Shown here: positions 50,096 to 60,389 of the stretch, in pieces
How positions within the stretch are numbered: the first letter of the stretch is position 1
How the letters are laid out: each line of letters starts with the position of its first letter
DNA from: Liriodendron chinense
Lineage: Eukaryota; Streptophyta; Magnoliopsida; Magnoliales; Magnoliaceae
NCBI GenBank assembly: GCA_003013855.2
Contig: ML058453.1
Coordinates: forward strand, 2,294,001-2,358,000
Direction of reading: 5' to 3'
DNA: 64,000 nt
Notes under the pieces: model-generated
What the model was told of the DNA's origin: nothing
The model's input: only the letters and a program-made list of their open reading frames with translations
The model's database searches: none
Translations under genes and position numbers: made by a program

Positions 50096-50300
50096 GAGTT
50101 GGAAGGGATGGGTGGGTTTTCGTTTCAGGGGGCTTCTCTTCTTCGGTTCTTCCGTCTTGAGTTCGAAGAAGGGCGGGTTCGGGTCGGGGATTGGGATGCC
50201 CGTATCTAGACCCGGTAAAGAGGACTGCGTGACTAGCTTCCGGGGCGCGCTCCAGTGGTAGCCGGGCAGAAGTGGGACCCACATGATGTATTCACGACTT
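50096..50300 (-). promoter_or_regulatory. OGG1 5' flank, abutted by a MITE
   Basis: Only about 150 bp separate the OGG1 ATG from the end of a MITE (inner edge near 50251). No TATA box is seen, so this short GC-rich stretch probably contains the 5' UTR and the core promoter lies partly in or beyond the MITE. This is inference from spacing. Confidence 0.45.
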
Positions 50301-50645
50301 AGGAACTGTCCATCACACGTGTGGCCTCAATGTTATCCACAGTGCCCCAAATGGAAAATCAGGTGGGCCACAGAACAAAGGACAAGTTGAGAGGGGAAGC
50401 ACACCCTTGATTTGTATGGGGGCAGCCATGTTGTGTATATGGAATCCGAACCGTCTAGACCCTCTTCATCTGCCCTGTATGAATGGTCAGGACGAAAATT
50501 AGGTTGTTCTGCAAGACATGTGACGTGGCCCACTGGAGTTTTGGATCCTTCCCAAATTTTTGAACCAATGGATGATCTCAGGAAACGCAGCTGTTGGACG
50601 GGTTGGATGTGATACCTACACCAGGTGAGCTCGTTTCTGCCATGG
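50251..50645. mobile_element. MITE at the OGG1 5' end
   Basis: The left end CCAGTGGTAGCCGGGCAGAAG followed by GTGGGACCCACATGATGTAT matches, in inverted form, the right end of the MITE at 15190-15225. Inner blocks CAGGTGGGCCACAGAACAAA and TGTGACGTGGCCCACTGG are inverted relatives, and the far end holds GGATGTGATACCTACACCAG. The right boundary is approximate. Confidence 0.6.
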
Positions 50646-50705
50646 AATCGCACCTTCTGTCACTGGGAGACTGTTATGCCATGCTACCGTATGAGCACAA
50701 AATGA

Positions 50706-51135
50706 GGGAGCGGATTGCCTGTGATGTGGGATCCACAGGGATGTCAGTGAAAAATCCACTCCGTCCATCTGTTTTGAAAGACCACAGTTGGACAGGTTTC
50801 TAAAAATCAGGATGATAAAAAAAATTCAGGTAGACCACACCAACAAAACAGTGGGAGCAGTTGAAATCTTCCTAGAGCTGATCATGATGTTTATATGCCA
50901 TCCAAAACGTTCACAGAATTATTACCAGTCAGATAAACTGTAGAAACATATATGCTGATACAAAACTTCTGTCACCGCCAGGCATTCGAAACCCCACTGT
51001 TGAATGTGGTATAGCCCACATGAGTTTTGGATCTACCTGATTTTTAGAATCATTGTCCTATTAGTCTTTCAAAACATGTGGGGTCACAGGCATCTCTACG
51101 GGCCCCATAGGGTCACAGGCAATCCGGCCCCCAAA
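50706..51135. mobile_element. Mutator-like MITE, second copy
   Basis: Starts GGGAGCGGATTGCCTGTGAT and ends with the inverse GTCACAGGCAATCCGGCCCC, the same terminal repeats as the copy at 14470-14992, with shared interior (TCCACTCCGTCCATCTGTTT, ACCAACAAAACAGTGGGA). The 3' half is shorter. No clear target duplication remains. Confidence 0.75.
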
Positions 51136-51174
51136 ACAAGCACATATAAAAATGGGACGCGGAGTGGCTGGTGA

Positions 51175-51670
51175 CTAGAGCTGATCACGAGCCGAGCTTG
51201 ACCTTTTTCAAGCTAGGCTTGTTCAATGACCATCTTGGCTGGTGTTCAACTTGGCTCGGCCTTCAAGCTGGACTTACATGTTCGAATTGGCCCGATTGAG
51301 CTTTCAAGCCGAGTTCGAGCACAATTCAAGCCTGAAAAAGACAAAATTTTAATTAGGCCAGCTCAAAAACCTAACCTAAAATTGTTTAAAATCGGCCCAA
51401 AGGCAGCCCAATGCCCATTGACACCCTCACTTTTATAGAGAGTTTCACCTCTCATTTATCTGCTCACTTCTTATGTGGAGCTAAAAGATATACTTTTCCA
51501 ATTGAGTTAGCTAAGTCAAGCCAAATTGAGCTGCACTTTGAACCAAGCTAAATCGAGCTTGGGTTAGCTCAAGCACAGCTTGAAAATCATTTCGAGCTTG
51601 GAAAAATAGCTCGGCTTGATTTGAAGGTCGAATCGGGCTCGCTTGAGCCGTGTAGGCCAAAACTCTAGTG
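51175..51670. mobile_element. Probable hAT-like MITE rich in GAGCTTG
   Basis: Ends TAGAGCTGATCACGAGCC and the inverse of GGCCAAAACTCTA. The interior is dominated by GAGCTTG/CAAGCTC and GGCTCG repeats. The flanking duplication is unclear. Confidence 0.5.
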
Positions 51671-51689
51671 AGCCAGGGGCTAGTGTCAA

Positions 51690-52560
51690 ATCCGTGTGGG
51701 CCCCACCATGATTTATGTGTTTTATCCATGCTGTCCATCCATTTTTCCACCTCATTTTAAGGCATGGGCCCAAAAATGAGGCAGATCCAAATCTCAAGTG
51801 GACCACACCACAGGAAAATAGTATTGATTGAACGTCCACCCTTAAAAACTTGCCCGTGATATTTATTTGCCATACAACCTATTGACAAAGTCACACGGAC
51901 CTGGATGAAGTGAAAACACAAATCAGCTGGCCTCCAAGAAGTTTTCAACGGTGAAAATTCATTCCCAGGGCTCTAGTGGACTGCACAGGAAACAGTGGAG
52001 AGGCAACACCAACGTTGAAGCATCTATAGGGCCCACCAAGGTTTTTTTTATTTTTTGTCATGCCACCTGTACCCTGTCCCTAAGGTCAACCAAATCTCTG
52101 GACGTGGGGGTAGGGCCCACAGATAATGCTGATCCAAAGTTTGAGTGGACCCCACAACGGCAGCAACAGTGGATTGTTGTCCACCATTGAAAGCTTTTTG
52201 GGGCCCTACCAAGTAGTCTTTTTGACATCCCACCTATTTATAAGGTCACATAGACTTGGAGGGAAGTGATCACCTCAACACCAACTTGATCCAAAGCTTT
52301 ATGGGCCCGCCGTTAAAAAAAAAATTGGAGATTGAATGCTTACCGTTGAAAACTTCCATGGGCCCACCGTGATGTTGATCTGCCACAAATATGTTGATAG
52401 GATCCACAGAGTTGGACGTGGGCGGAGCCCAAACGTGAGGCAGATGCAAAGCTCAAGTGGGCCCCCACCTCAGAAAATAATGGTGATTGAATGACTAACT
52501 TTGAAAACTCCATGGGCCCCACTGAAACTTGTATTTGCCATCAACCTGTTTACAGGGAAA
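51690..52560. mobile_element. Cluster of MITE copies
   Basis: Repeated family blocks occur in tandem and partly nested: GTGGGCCCCACCATGATTTA, AAATCTCAAGTGGACCACACC, GGGCCCACCAAGG, GATCCAAAGTTTGAGTGGAC, TTGAAAACTTCCATGGGCCC and TTGAAAACTCCATGGGCCC. At least two overlapping copies are present; individual ends cannot be set with confidence. Confidence 0.6.
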
Positions 52561-52629
52561 CACAGACCAGGATGGCGGCTAAGCACAAATATAAGATTGA
52601 TTCAAAACTCCTTGGGGCCACCGGGTGGG

Positions 52630-53060
52630 CCACGCTGTCCTCACAGTGTGCCCATCATGTGGTGGGGCCTACTATACTATGAGGAAAGGGCGCCCATCAA
52701 TGTGGGTTGCCCATCATGCAAGGCTTACCTTTGATATGGGCCACTCATTATTGGGGCTGACCTTAGATGTGGACCGTCCGCCATGCAGGGCCATCTCAAT
52801 ATGGGCCATCCATCATGTGGGACCCATATTCAATGTCCACTGCCAATCATGTGGAGCCCACCTTTGATGTGGACCATCCATCATGTAGGCGCTGCCTTTG
52901 AAAGTGGGACGTCCATCATATCAGCCCACTTTGGATGTGTGATTTTAATAATTATGGGCTGATCTTTGGTGTGGACCATCCATATGAGCCCACATTAATA
53001 CAGGGTCATCCATAATGTGGGGCCCACCTTTTATGTGGACCGTCTGCAGTGTCAGCCACA
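52630..53060. repeat. Degenerate minisatellite of roughly 45-50 bp
   Basis: Successive variants of 'CCATCATGTGGGGCCCACCTTTGATGTGGA' (written here in parts: GGCCATCCATCATGTGGGAC, GTGGAGCCCACCTTTGATG, TGGACCATCCATCATGTAGG, ATAATGTGGGGCCCACC). About nine irregular units; it appears to be built from a MITE end. Confidence 0.65.
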
Positions 53061-53314
53061 GTCCACCATGTGCGGCATCCTTGATATGGGCTATGACACA
53101 AAACCTTCTCTCTTTGGCCTCTCTTGATTTCTCTCTTCAATGACTTGTGAAAATTAGAAAAGCTAAAAAAGAAAAAGTAATTATGCACTTTTAAGTAAAA
53201 AGGTTACTTATAATTAATTATAAACCAAACTTACTTATCAGAATTTCAGTCACTTATCTACTACTATAAGTAGAAAAGTAACTTATTTGGTGCTATCCAA
53301 ATGGACCCTTATGG

Positions 53315-53873
53315 TTGAAAGTCCAGCAGGTTGGATTGGGTTGGTGCTCAACCCTAACCCAACTTCAGGATGGGAAACCCAAACTCAACCAGGCTGGCTC
53401 GATGAGGTTGGTCAGGTTGATACATGCTAATACTTTCATTATTACATTGATCTATTATGTTTCAATACGCTTCTTATTTTTTATACCTATGATTTTATTA
53501 ATTATATATGTAGTTATTTCTAGTAAAGAACGTCACTTTTTCTAAACAAACAAGCTAAAATATAAGATAAGCTACACCTTTAATGCTCAAGCATATCAAA
53601 ATTTCAAAATTATAAGTTTATTTATTAAGGTAATATAAACTAATAAATTTACATAACTAATGAATAATAAAATTATAAGTAACTTATATATAGATTAGGT
53701 TGAGTTGTGTTGGACAACTTGAGACCTCAACCCAAGCCTGACCTAAGCTTCATTGGGTTGGTGTTTGCATAGCGCATGCTCAAGATTGGATCTGATACTT
53801 CCTGCCCAATTCCAACCCAATGTCGGGTCAATCATGAGTCGGTCGGGTTGAACCTGCCCGACTTTCAACCCTA
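53315..53873. mobile_element. MITE-like element with GGGTTGAAAGTC ends
   Basis: The left end GGTTGAAAGTCCAGCAGGTT and the right end AACCTGCCCGACTTTCAACC are inverted copies. The interior is AT-rich between two AACCCAA/TTGGGTT-rich flanks. The copia element at 53879 inserted directly beside its right end. Confidence 0.6.
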
Positions 53874-54581
53874 GTCTTTGTTGGGAATAGGGGCATCGAC
53901 AGCAGGAGCGGAAGCCAAACAACACCATAGCAGAATATGAGATCAAATGAGAAACACAATGTGATCAAAACCATATAAGCATTCAACTACAAGAGACAAT
54001 CCGATTTTATGTGGAAAAACCCCTCAACGAGTAAAAAAATCACGGCACAAAGTGATCCGCTATGATTAACAGAAAATTACAAAGATTGATAGCCCACAAG
54101 TAAGGAAAACGAAGAAAACTCAAGCTCTCTTTCTTTCAAAACACTCTCCCCTCTTCCTAATGCGATTAGGAAACCTTGAACATCTTAAGATTACTCATAA
54201 TCACAGATTCATGCCATATATATAGCAGCAACTCCGAATTAGAAACGTATTACGTAAATTAGAAACATATTACTTACCATATATATAGCAAGAAATATCT
54301 TACTGCGCAAGTCACCACGTAACACAGCTGACCGGTCTTGACTGGCCCAAAAATAGTCCAGGGGCAAATTCACACACAGCCTCAACACTGGCCAACCGGT
54401 CAAGACCAGTTAGCCCCATTGCCCGACCGGTCATGAGCGGTTGGTGACAGTCCAGAGACATCCTGTTTGAAGGCTCTCTTCTAACAAACTTCACCGAGGC
54501 TTCAAACGTCGAATCAGAACATCCTCGCTTCGTCATCTCATCTTCATCATAGCTCCACCGCTTCTCGTGCCGCCATCAACT

Positions 54582-54953
54582 CTAACTTTGCACTTTCACG
54601 TCATTTTTCACTCTTCTCATGTGGCCCTTGGGCACTTGCCACATACGAGTAACCATGGATCTCGCTACTGATCCTGCAGCTCCACCGTGAATTGTGCTCC
54701 CGATCAACTTGTAAAGATGGTCACACCTCCGTGCCTTCATACACACGAGTGCCCCCTTCATCACTTTACAACAACAATCGCAGCCGATGAACACGCACCC
54801 TTTCGCCTCGAGTGCACCAAGAGAAATCACATTCATCTTCATCTTGGGGACATGCTTCACATCTTTCGGGACTCGTTCGATCCCATCGAACATCTTGATG
54901 TGCATCATATCAATACTCATCACCTTATGAGCGTAGCCATCACCCACAAACAC
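54582..54953 (-). pseudogene. copia protease/GAG-pre-integrase remnant
   Basis: Open frame reading VGDGYAHKVMSIDMMHIKMF, then VPKDVKHVPKMKMNVISLGA and CDHLYKLIGSTIHGGAA. This order matches the stretch between the protease core and the integrase zinc region of copia Pol. It stops before any integrase and is followed directly by the left (3') LTR region, showing where the deletion begins. Confidence 0.75.
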
Positions 54954-55079
54954 CGATTCACCACCATACTCCCTGTATGTCGTGAATGAACTCCAATCAG
55001 GACAAACGTGACATGAAGCTACTGAATCTAGGATCTACTCTTTATAGTGAGATCCCTTACCAAATACAGTCAGAACTTC

Positions 55080-55886
55080 ATAAAGATCGCCACCGTCCTC
55101 TACGGTATTGGCTCCCTCTCAGATGAATTTTCATACCTCTCTTGCTTCAACTTGGGATTCTGATAATCCTCTCTCATGTGGCCTTCCTAACTACAACTCT
55201 AGCACTTTGCCTTGTCCTTTCCTTTGCTCTTAGCCTTTGATCCCGATTTTGAATATCTTCCACCATGCTCAGAACTTATTCCCCTCATAATCAGTGTCTT
55301 TGGGAAAGAACAAGAACCCACGTCACCGCTTTTCTTTCTCATCGCCTTTAACTAGAGGGTTGAGATAACGGTCTCGACGTTGATGGTCTCCCTCCCTGCG
55401 CACGCAGAGTCCCTGAATGACTCATATGAATCTAGAAGAGAATTCAACAGGATGCATGCTTAATATTCATCATTCATCGGTTTATCTATCTCCACCAACT
55501 TACAAACTAGCTGATTAAACGTGCTTAAGTAGTCCTCCTACATTCATCCCCTGAGCCATCCTCAAGGTGAACAACTGTATCAACAGATACATGCGATTCT
55601 TTAGAGACTTATTGGCATAAACATTCTCTAGCTTTGCCATCGTATCAGCTGTAGTCTTCTCCTTCGTGACGTGATAGGTGACATAATCCGTCAGACATAA
55701 CATGATCGAGGTTCTAGCCTTCTTGTCGAGCTTCGTCCACTCGTCATCTTTTATATTCTCAGGTCGCTTTTCAAGAGCTTCATCAAGCCCTTGTTGAACT
55801 AGAAGGGATTCGATCTTCACCTTCCATAGTTCAAAGTTATTTTTGCCGGAGAACTTCTCTACATCGAATCTTGTGCTTGATCCCAT
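55080..55886 (-). pseudogene. copia gag in the deleted element
   Basis: Begins MGSSTRFDVEKFSGKNNFEL at 55886 and runs open to 55515: typical copia Gag with FELWKVKIESLL and DEWTKLDKKARTSI. After a frame break near 55515 the Gag C-terminal part and a damaged CCHC knuckle (cysteine codons near 55190-55205) can be followed to about 55100. The gene would supply the nucleocapsid. It is unrelated in detail to the Gag at the left edge, so this is another copia lineage. Confidence 0.75.
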
Positions 55887-56599
55887 CTTCTCGTCTCAGA
55901 TCAAAATTCTACTACACCCCAACTTTAGCTCTGATACCACTTGTTGGTATCAACGTAACGCCTACCAACTTTAGCTCTAATACTACTTGTTGGGAATTGG
56001 GGCGCCGACAGCGGAAGCGGAAGCCGAACAACACCACAGCAGAATATGAGATCAAACGAGAAACACAATGTAATCAAAACCATATAAGCATTCAACCACA
56101 AGAGACAATCCGATTTTACGTGGGAAAACCCCTCAAAGGGTAAAAAACCATGGCACAAAGCGATCCACTATGATTAATAGAAAATTACAGAGATTGACAG
56201 TTCACAAGCAAAGGAAAACAGAGAAAACCCAAACTCTCTCCCTCTCAAAACACTCTCCCTTCTTTCTAATGTGATTAGGAAACCTTAGACACCTTAAGAT
56301 TACTCATTATCCCAGATTCATACCATATATATAGCAAGCAACCCCAAATTAGAAACGTATTACGCAAATTCGCGCAATATTGCAAGAAATATCTTGTTGC
56401 GCAAGTCACCGCGTAACACGGCCAACCAGGTCAACCCAAAAACAATACAGGGCAAATTCACACAGCCTCAACGCTAGTCGACTAGTCAAGACCGGTCGGC
56501 CCCCATTGCCCAACCAGTCATGACTAGTCGATGACAGTCCAGGGACATATGTTGAAGGCTCTCTTCCAACAGTCTTGCCACTGCATTTCAGGAATAGTG

Positions 56600-56890
56600 G
56601 GGAGGGAAATGTCTGCTGCCGAATCCACCATGATGTTTATATGCCATCTAAACCGCTCATAATGTCATTATCATTTTGATATATTGAGAGCACAAAAATA
56701 TTAGCATGATCCAAAACTTATGTTCCCTATAAATGTTTCAACGGTGGGCGTTCCATGCCCTCTTTACTGTCTTATGGCCCACTTTGAATTTTGAATCCGC
56801 CTCTCTTTCCTTTCTTGTTCTTTTTTCCGTCTAATATCCTAAAACGAAACAGCAAAACGGATGCCCTGGTGTATTTCTTGGGTGCGAGTT
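56600..56890. mobile_element. Partial MITE
   Basis: Carries one half of the GTGGGCCC family (CCACCATGATGTTTATATGC, ATCCAAAACTTATGTTCCC, TTTCAACGGTGGGCGTTCC, TATGGCCCACTTTGAATTTT). The left end is missing. Confidence 0.6.
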
Positions 56891-56892
56891 AG

Positions 56893-57577
56893 GTGTTACC
56901 CCGGAAATAGCTTAGTGGGTGTTACCCCTACCGTATGGCCCACATGGATGATATTTTGTATATCCATGCCGTACATCCGTTTCTTCAAATCATTTTAGAA
57001 TGGAGTTCCAAAAATTATGTAGATCCAAACCTCAAGTGGACCATACTAATGGAAACAGTTTGATTGAGTGCCCCACCATTAGATGTGGGCAACGATCCGG
57101 GCCGAGCTAAGTTAGCCCTAGTTTGGTTTGGTTTGTTTTTGTACCATCGCAATTTATGGATTAGTTTGGTTTGGGTTTCCCAAGCTTTTGGAACCAATTG
57201 GTGCCAAGCTTTCCAGCTGGCTTGGTTTGTGCCCACCTCTACCCACCATTAAAACTTCCAAAGAGCCCATCGTAAAGTTATGTTAATGTTTATTTGCAAT
57301 CAAAGATGTTGATAATGTCAAGAGGTCTTTGATGAAGGTAAAACATAAAGATCAGATTGATCTAAAACTTGCGTGGCCTAAAAAAACTTTTAATGGTCAT
57401 TCATCACTGTTTCTAGTGCTATGGTCCACCTGAGATTTGGATCTTCTTAGGGTTTTGCATCACATCCTAAAATGATATGAAAAAACCATATGAACGGAGT
57501 AGATATATAAAAAAAAATATATTAAGATACGCCCCACACGGTTAAGGTAACACCCACTACGATGTTCCCTGTGTAAC
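56893..57577. mobile_element. MITE with GTGTTACC ends, carrying a nested hAT MITE
   Basis: The left end GTTACCCC...TTAGTGGGTGTTACCCCTAC and the right end GTTAAGGTAACACCCACTAC are inverted relatives. The interior follows the family order (CATCCATGCCGTACATCC, CTCAAGTGGACCATAC ... GGTCCACCTGAGATTTGGAT, AACGGAGTAGAT). It is interrupted at 57080-57241. Confidence 0.7.
57080..57241. mobile_element. 162-bp hAT-type MITE with 8-bp target duplication
   Basis: Ends TAGATGTGGGCA and the inverse TAGAGGTGGGCA. Flanked by CCCACCAT at 57072-57079 and 57242-57249. An 8-bp duplication and TA-G-GGTGGGCA-type ends are characteristic of hAT elements. Confidence 0.85.
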
Positions 57578-57589
57578 AGCTACCGCTCT

Positions 57590-57884
57590 CGCATTTCTCA
57601 CAAACAGCGTAGCGGGCCCCACCGATCTTCCGACCGCAGGAATTTGCTGCCGTGGGGGATGTAGGCAATCCTCGTCCTTGGTTTTTCTCAAACACGCGTG
57701 GCATACTTGATACGTGCGAGAGATCTTATTATCGGGCGAGGAATTTTCATTGACAGCACCCGATGAGTGGCCCAGATATCACACACGCTCGCCAGACTCT
57801 TCAATCTATCCTCGCGCAAATCCCCTGTGAAAAAAACACAAAGCAGGGACGGTTGCTGGCATCCAGTTCAAATTGAAAACAACG

Positions 57885-57918
<34 letters not shown>

Positions 57919-59660
57919 CTCACACCCTTTCTCCTTCTTTCGTTGTTGCATTCTAAATTCAAGCGATTTCCACTTCCATACACCGTCGCTCTTCCGAAAT
58001 CCCTTCAGCTTTTTTCTATTCCTGCCTTCAGATTGACCATCTCGGCTCTCCATTCCAATCTATCTGTACGTCTCCTTTCCTATCACGTCCTAACCTCCAT
58101 TTCTCTGTTTCAATTTCCTTGAATGAAGTAGAATTCTAATCCTTTTATGGTTTCTGAATCAGAAACTTATCTTTTCATTCTGTGATTTTCATCGTTTCTT
58201 TCTGTTATTGTATTCAAGCAAGTAGGAGTTTATATAAAAGCCGTATTGTTTGTGAATGTATTCGCAACAAATGTGGTGTTTGAAGCAAGGTGATGCCGAC
58301 TGAGAGAAGCCACGTTTATATTCTCAACCCCCTTAATTGTACAGGTGGGGCCTGTCTTTCTGGCTTTATTCAACACGCGTCGTTGATCTGGAAGCCGATT
58401 GTAGGATGAACCAGGCCCTATTATCTACCGCATCATGTGATCCTATTACCCCAATGAAACTGGACAATGTCAACCAATGTAGTAGATTTAACGAGGTCAT
58501 GATCTAACGGTTAAGATCATCCAATCACGAAGATTTTTGGGTCATCTTCGATGGCTCAAAATATGAACAGTGAATCACCAAAAGGGTGGGCCTACATGGA
58601 TTGTTTTACTGGTCCAGTAAAATGCTGACCTCGACAAGACTGTTCTTTCTTGGTGAGTACTATGAAACAATCTTGTTTGGGAAGACAATGCGTGTGAGTT
58701 GAGAGTTCTGTCAATGGCAATTGCTCGACCATTGATTTTCCGGTCAGAACATGTAGGCTGTAGATTTTCCATCATCAAGTGAATTTTTTCCAATTGTCCG
58801 ACATCACGTGGTTCAAGCAAATCTGGATTAGTCTGTGAAGTAAGATATCACGCGAGAGAGGAATGCCTTTTTTGAGCAAGACTTGGACACTTCACATGGA
58901 TAATAAAATGTTTCTTCTCGTGACCAAATGAAATCGTCCATGACTCCAACTAATGTGTTACATTGTGTATTGATGATGTTAACTATTCCTCAAGTCTCAG
59001 ATAGATGTATGTGTATTGAGAAGGTTTTCCTCTCTTTATATAGCCTGCGACTCCATTCAATATGAAAACTGCCTAGTTTTGCCTTAAGCATCTGACCTTT
59101 TTCCCCCTTTCTTAGAACTGTAGCGTGTACTTTATTTCATTTAACCAATATTTACTTTTTATATCTTACACTTGAGCTTCTCAGAATCGATCCAAATCTC
59201 CAAGTTAGTCAATTTCATGATTTGGTTTTAAGGTTTGTTTGGATGTGTGGAAAATAGCTCCCATGGAAATAGAATCCAAGTACATGCAAATTCTTGTTTT
59301 GTGCCCTTTGAAATACTTGCTTTGGTTTCTTGTTGGAATCCATTTCCATGAAAACAGTCATTTTGGAATTCCTTTGGCGGAGTTAGCTTGCAAATCCTAG
59401 GATAATGAATTCCCAGCCAATGGCCATATATTACAAATTCCCTGTCGCATGAATATTCACAGTATAATTCTTAGTAATTTTTTCCTAACACCCAATCACA
59501 ATTTCTGGATTCCACAGAATTACTTTCCTGGTATCTAAACATGACAAACAGAATCTGTTTCTCAGGGATTTTGTTTCCTGAAAACAAAATGTTGGTCCCT
59601 TAATAATTTCTCACATCTAAACAATGGCAAGTATTTGCATAGTTCAATTGCTTGATATTC
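57590..59660 (+). other. Non-repetitive stretch, possible 5' UTR of a further gene
   Basis: 57700-58070 looks like a promoter-proximal leader: a (CT)15 tract (57888-57917), pyrimidine-rich sequence and a donor-like TATCTGTACGTCTCC at about 58060. There is no convincing coding exon up to 59660 and no matching downstream gene in the window. The rest is AT-rich with no recognised repeat. Confidence 0.25.
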
Positions 59661-59663
59661 TTG

Positions 59664-60321
59664 ATGTCGAATTTGTCGTGGCACGTGTGCCATGGGTGAT
59701 CCAGTCCCATGAATAGTGGGCCCCACTTATTCATGGGATGAAAACAAAGATGAAAAAAGGTGGAAGAAAAGAAAAAATAGGTTTTTCCCCTAGAAGCTTA
59801 GAGAACAATTTTTAAAGAGAAAAATGGGAAAAGAGGAAAAAGAAGAAGAGGAGAAAGGTGGGTTTTTTTATGGCCAAGGTTGGAGTTCAAGAAGTGATTC
59901 TTGAAGGTTTTTCTTTGTCTCTCCACGTTTTTCATCCTCATAGCAGCTTGATGTCTCTTTGAGGTTGGCTTTCTTCCATTGGAAAGGGTTCTCTTGTGGT
60001 GAGAATGTTGAACACTTGAATTCTTGAATCACCAAAGAGGTAATTTGTATTGGGTTTTTCTCTTGTAATCTCTCAAGGTTTAGGCAAAAAAGCTTGAGAA
60101 GAACATTGCACTCTCCTATTTCATAGTGGATTTCTCTCGGATTTGCCCCAAAGTTTTTGCCTTCTCCTTGTGTTTTCCATGTAAATCATGCTTTGTGGTT
60201 GTGATTGTGTGGTTTGATTCTTTCCTATCTTTAGCTTTGTTTCGGATTTGTGATGGCCATGTGTGGATTTCATATTCCAATTTGATTCACACGTAGACAG
60301 GAAGTGTGTTGATTCTCTACA
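59664..60321 (+). repeat. Probable 5' LTR of right-hand copia element
   Basis: Ends CTCTACA at 60321, two bases before the primer-site-like TGGCATTGGAGC (60323-60334; canonical TGGTATCAGAGC). The start is inferred near TGTCGAATTTGTCGTGGCAC because CACGTGTG lies soon after it, as in the other LTR at 1061-1943. The 5' boundary is uncertain. Confidence 0.45.
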
Positions 60322-60389
60322 GTGGCATTGGAGCTTTGCTTGGAAGCTTGGTTGTTTGTGGGCTCATTGTTTGCCATGTGAGGGGATTG

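Larger units (their letters stand above)
53879..56571 (-). mobile_element. Internally deleted Ty1/copia element, two LTRs, GTCTT target duplication
   Basis: LTRs at 53879-54486 (608 bp) and 55988-56571 (584 bp) both start TGTTGGGAAT and end with AACA on the plus strand. Direct repeats GTCTT lie at 53874-53878 and 56572-56576, so the insertion boundaries are complete. On the minus strand the right LTR is 5', followed by two copies of a degraded primer-site segment (CTCTGATACCACTTG and CTCTAATACTACTTG, 55930-55987). The interior has gag and a protease/pre-integrase remnant but no integrase, reverse transcriptase or RNase H, so it cannot move on its own. Confidence 0.88.

Noticed and set aside
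50096..50284. Upstream ATG at 50284 as the annotated OGG1 start
   Set aside because: The codons around it are MITE terminus sequence, and homologous proteins begin at the MKR segment; kept as a finding rather than the start.
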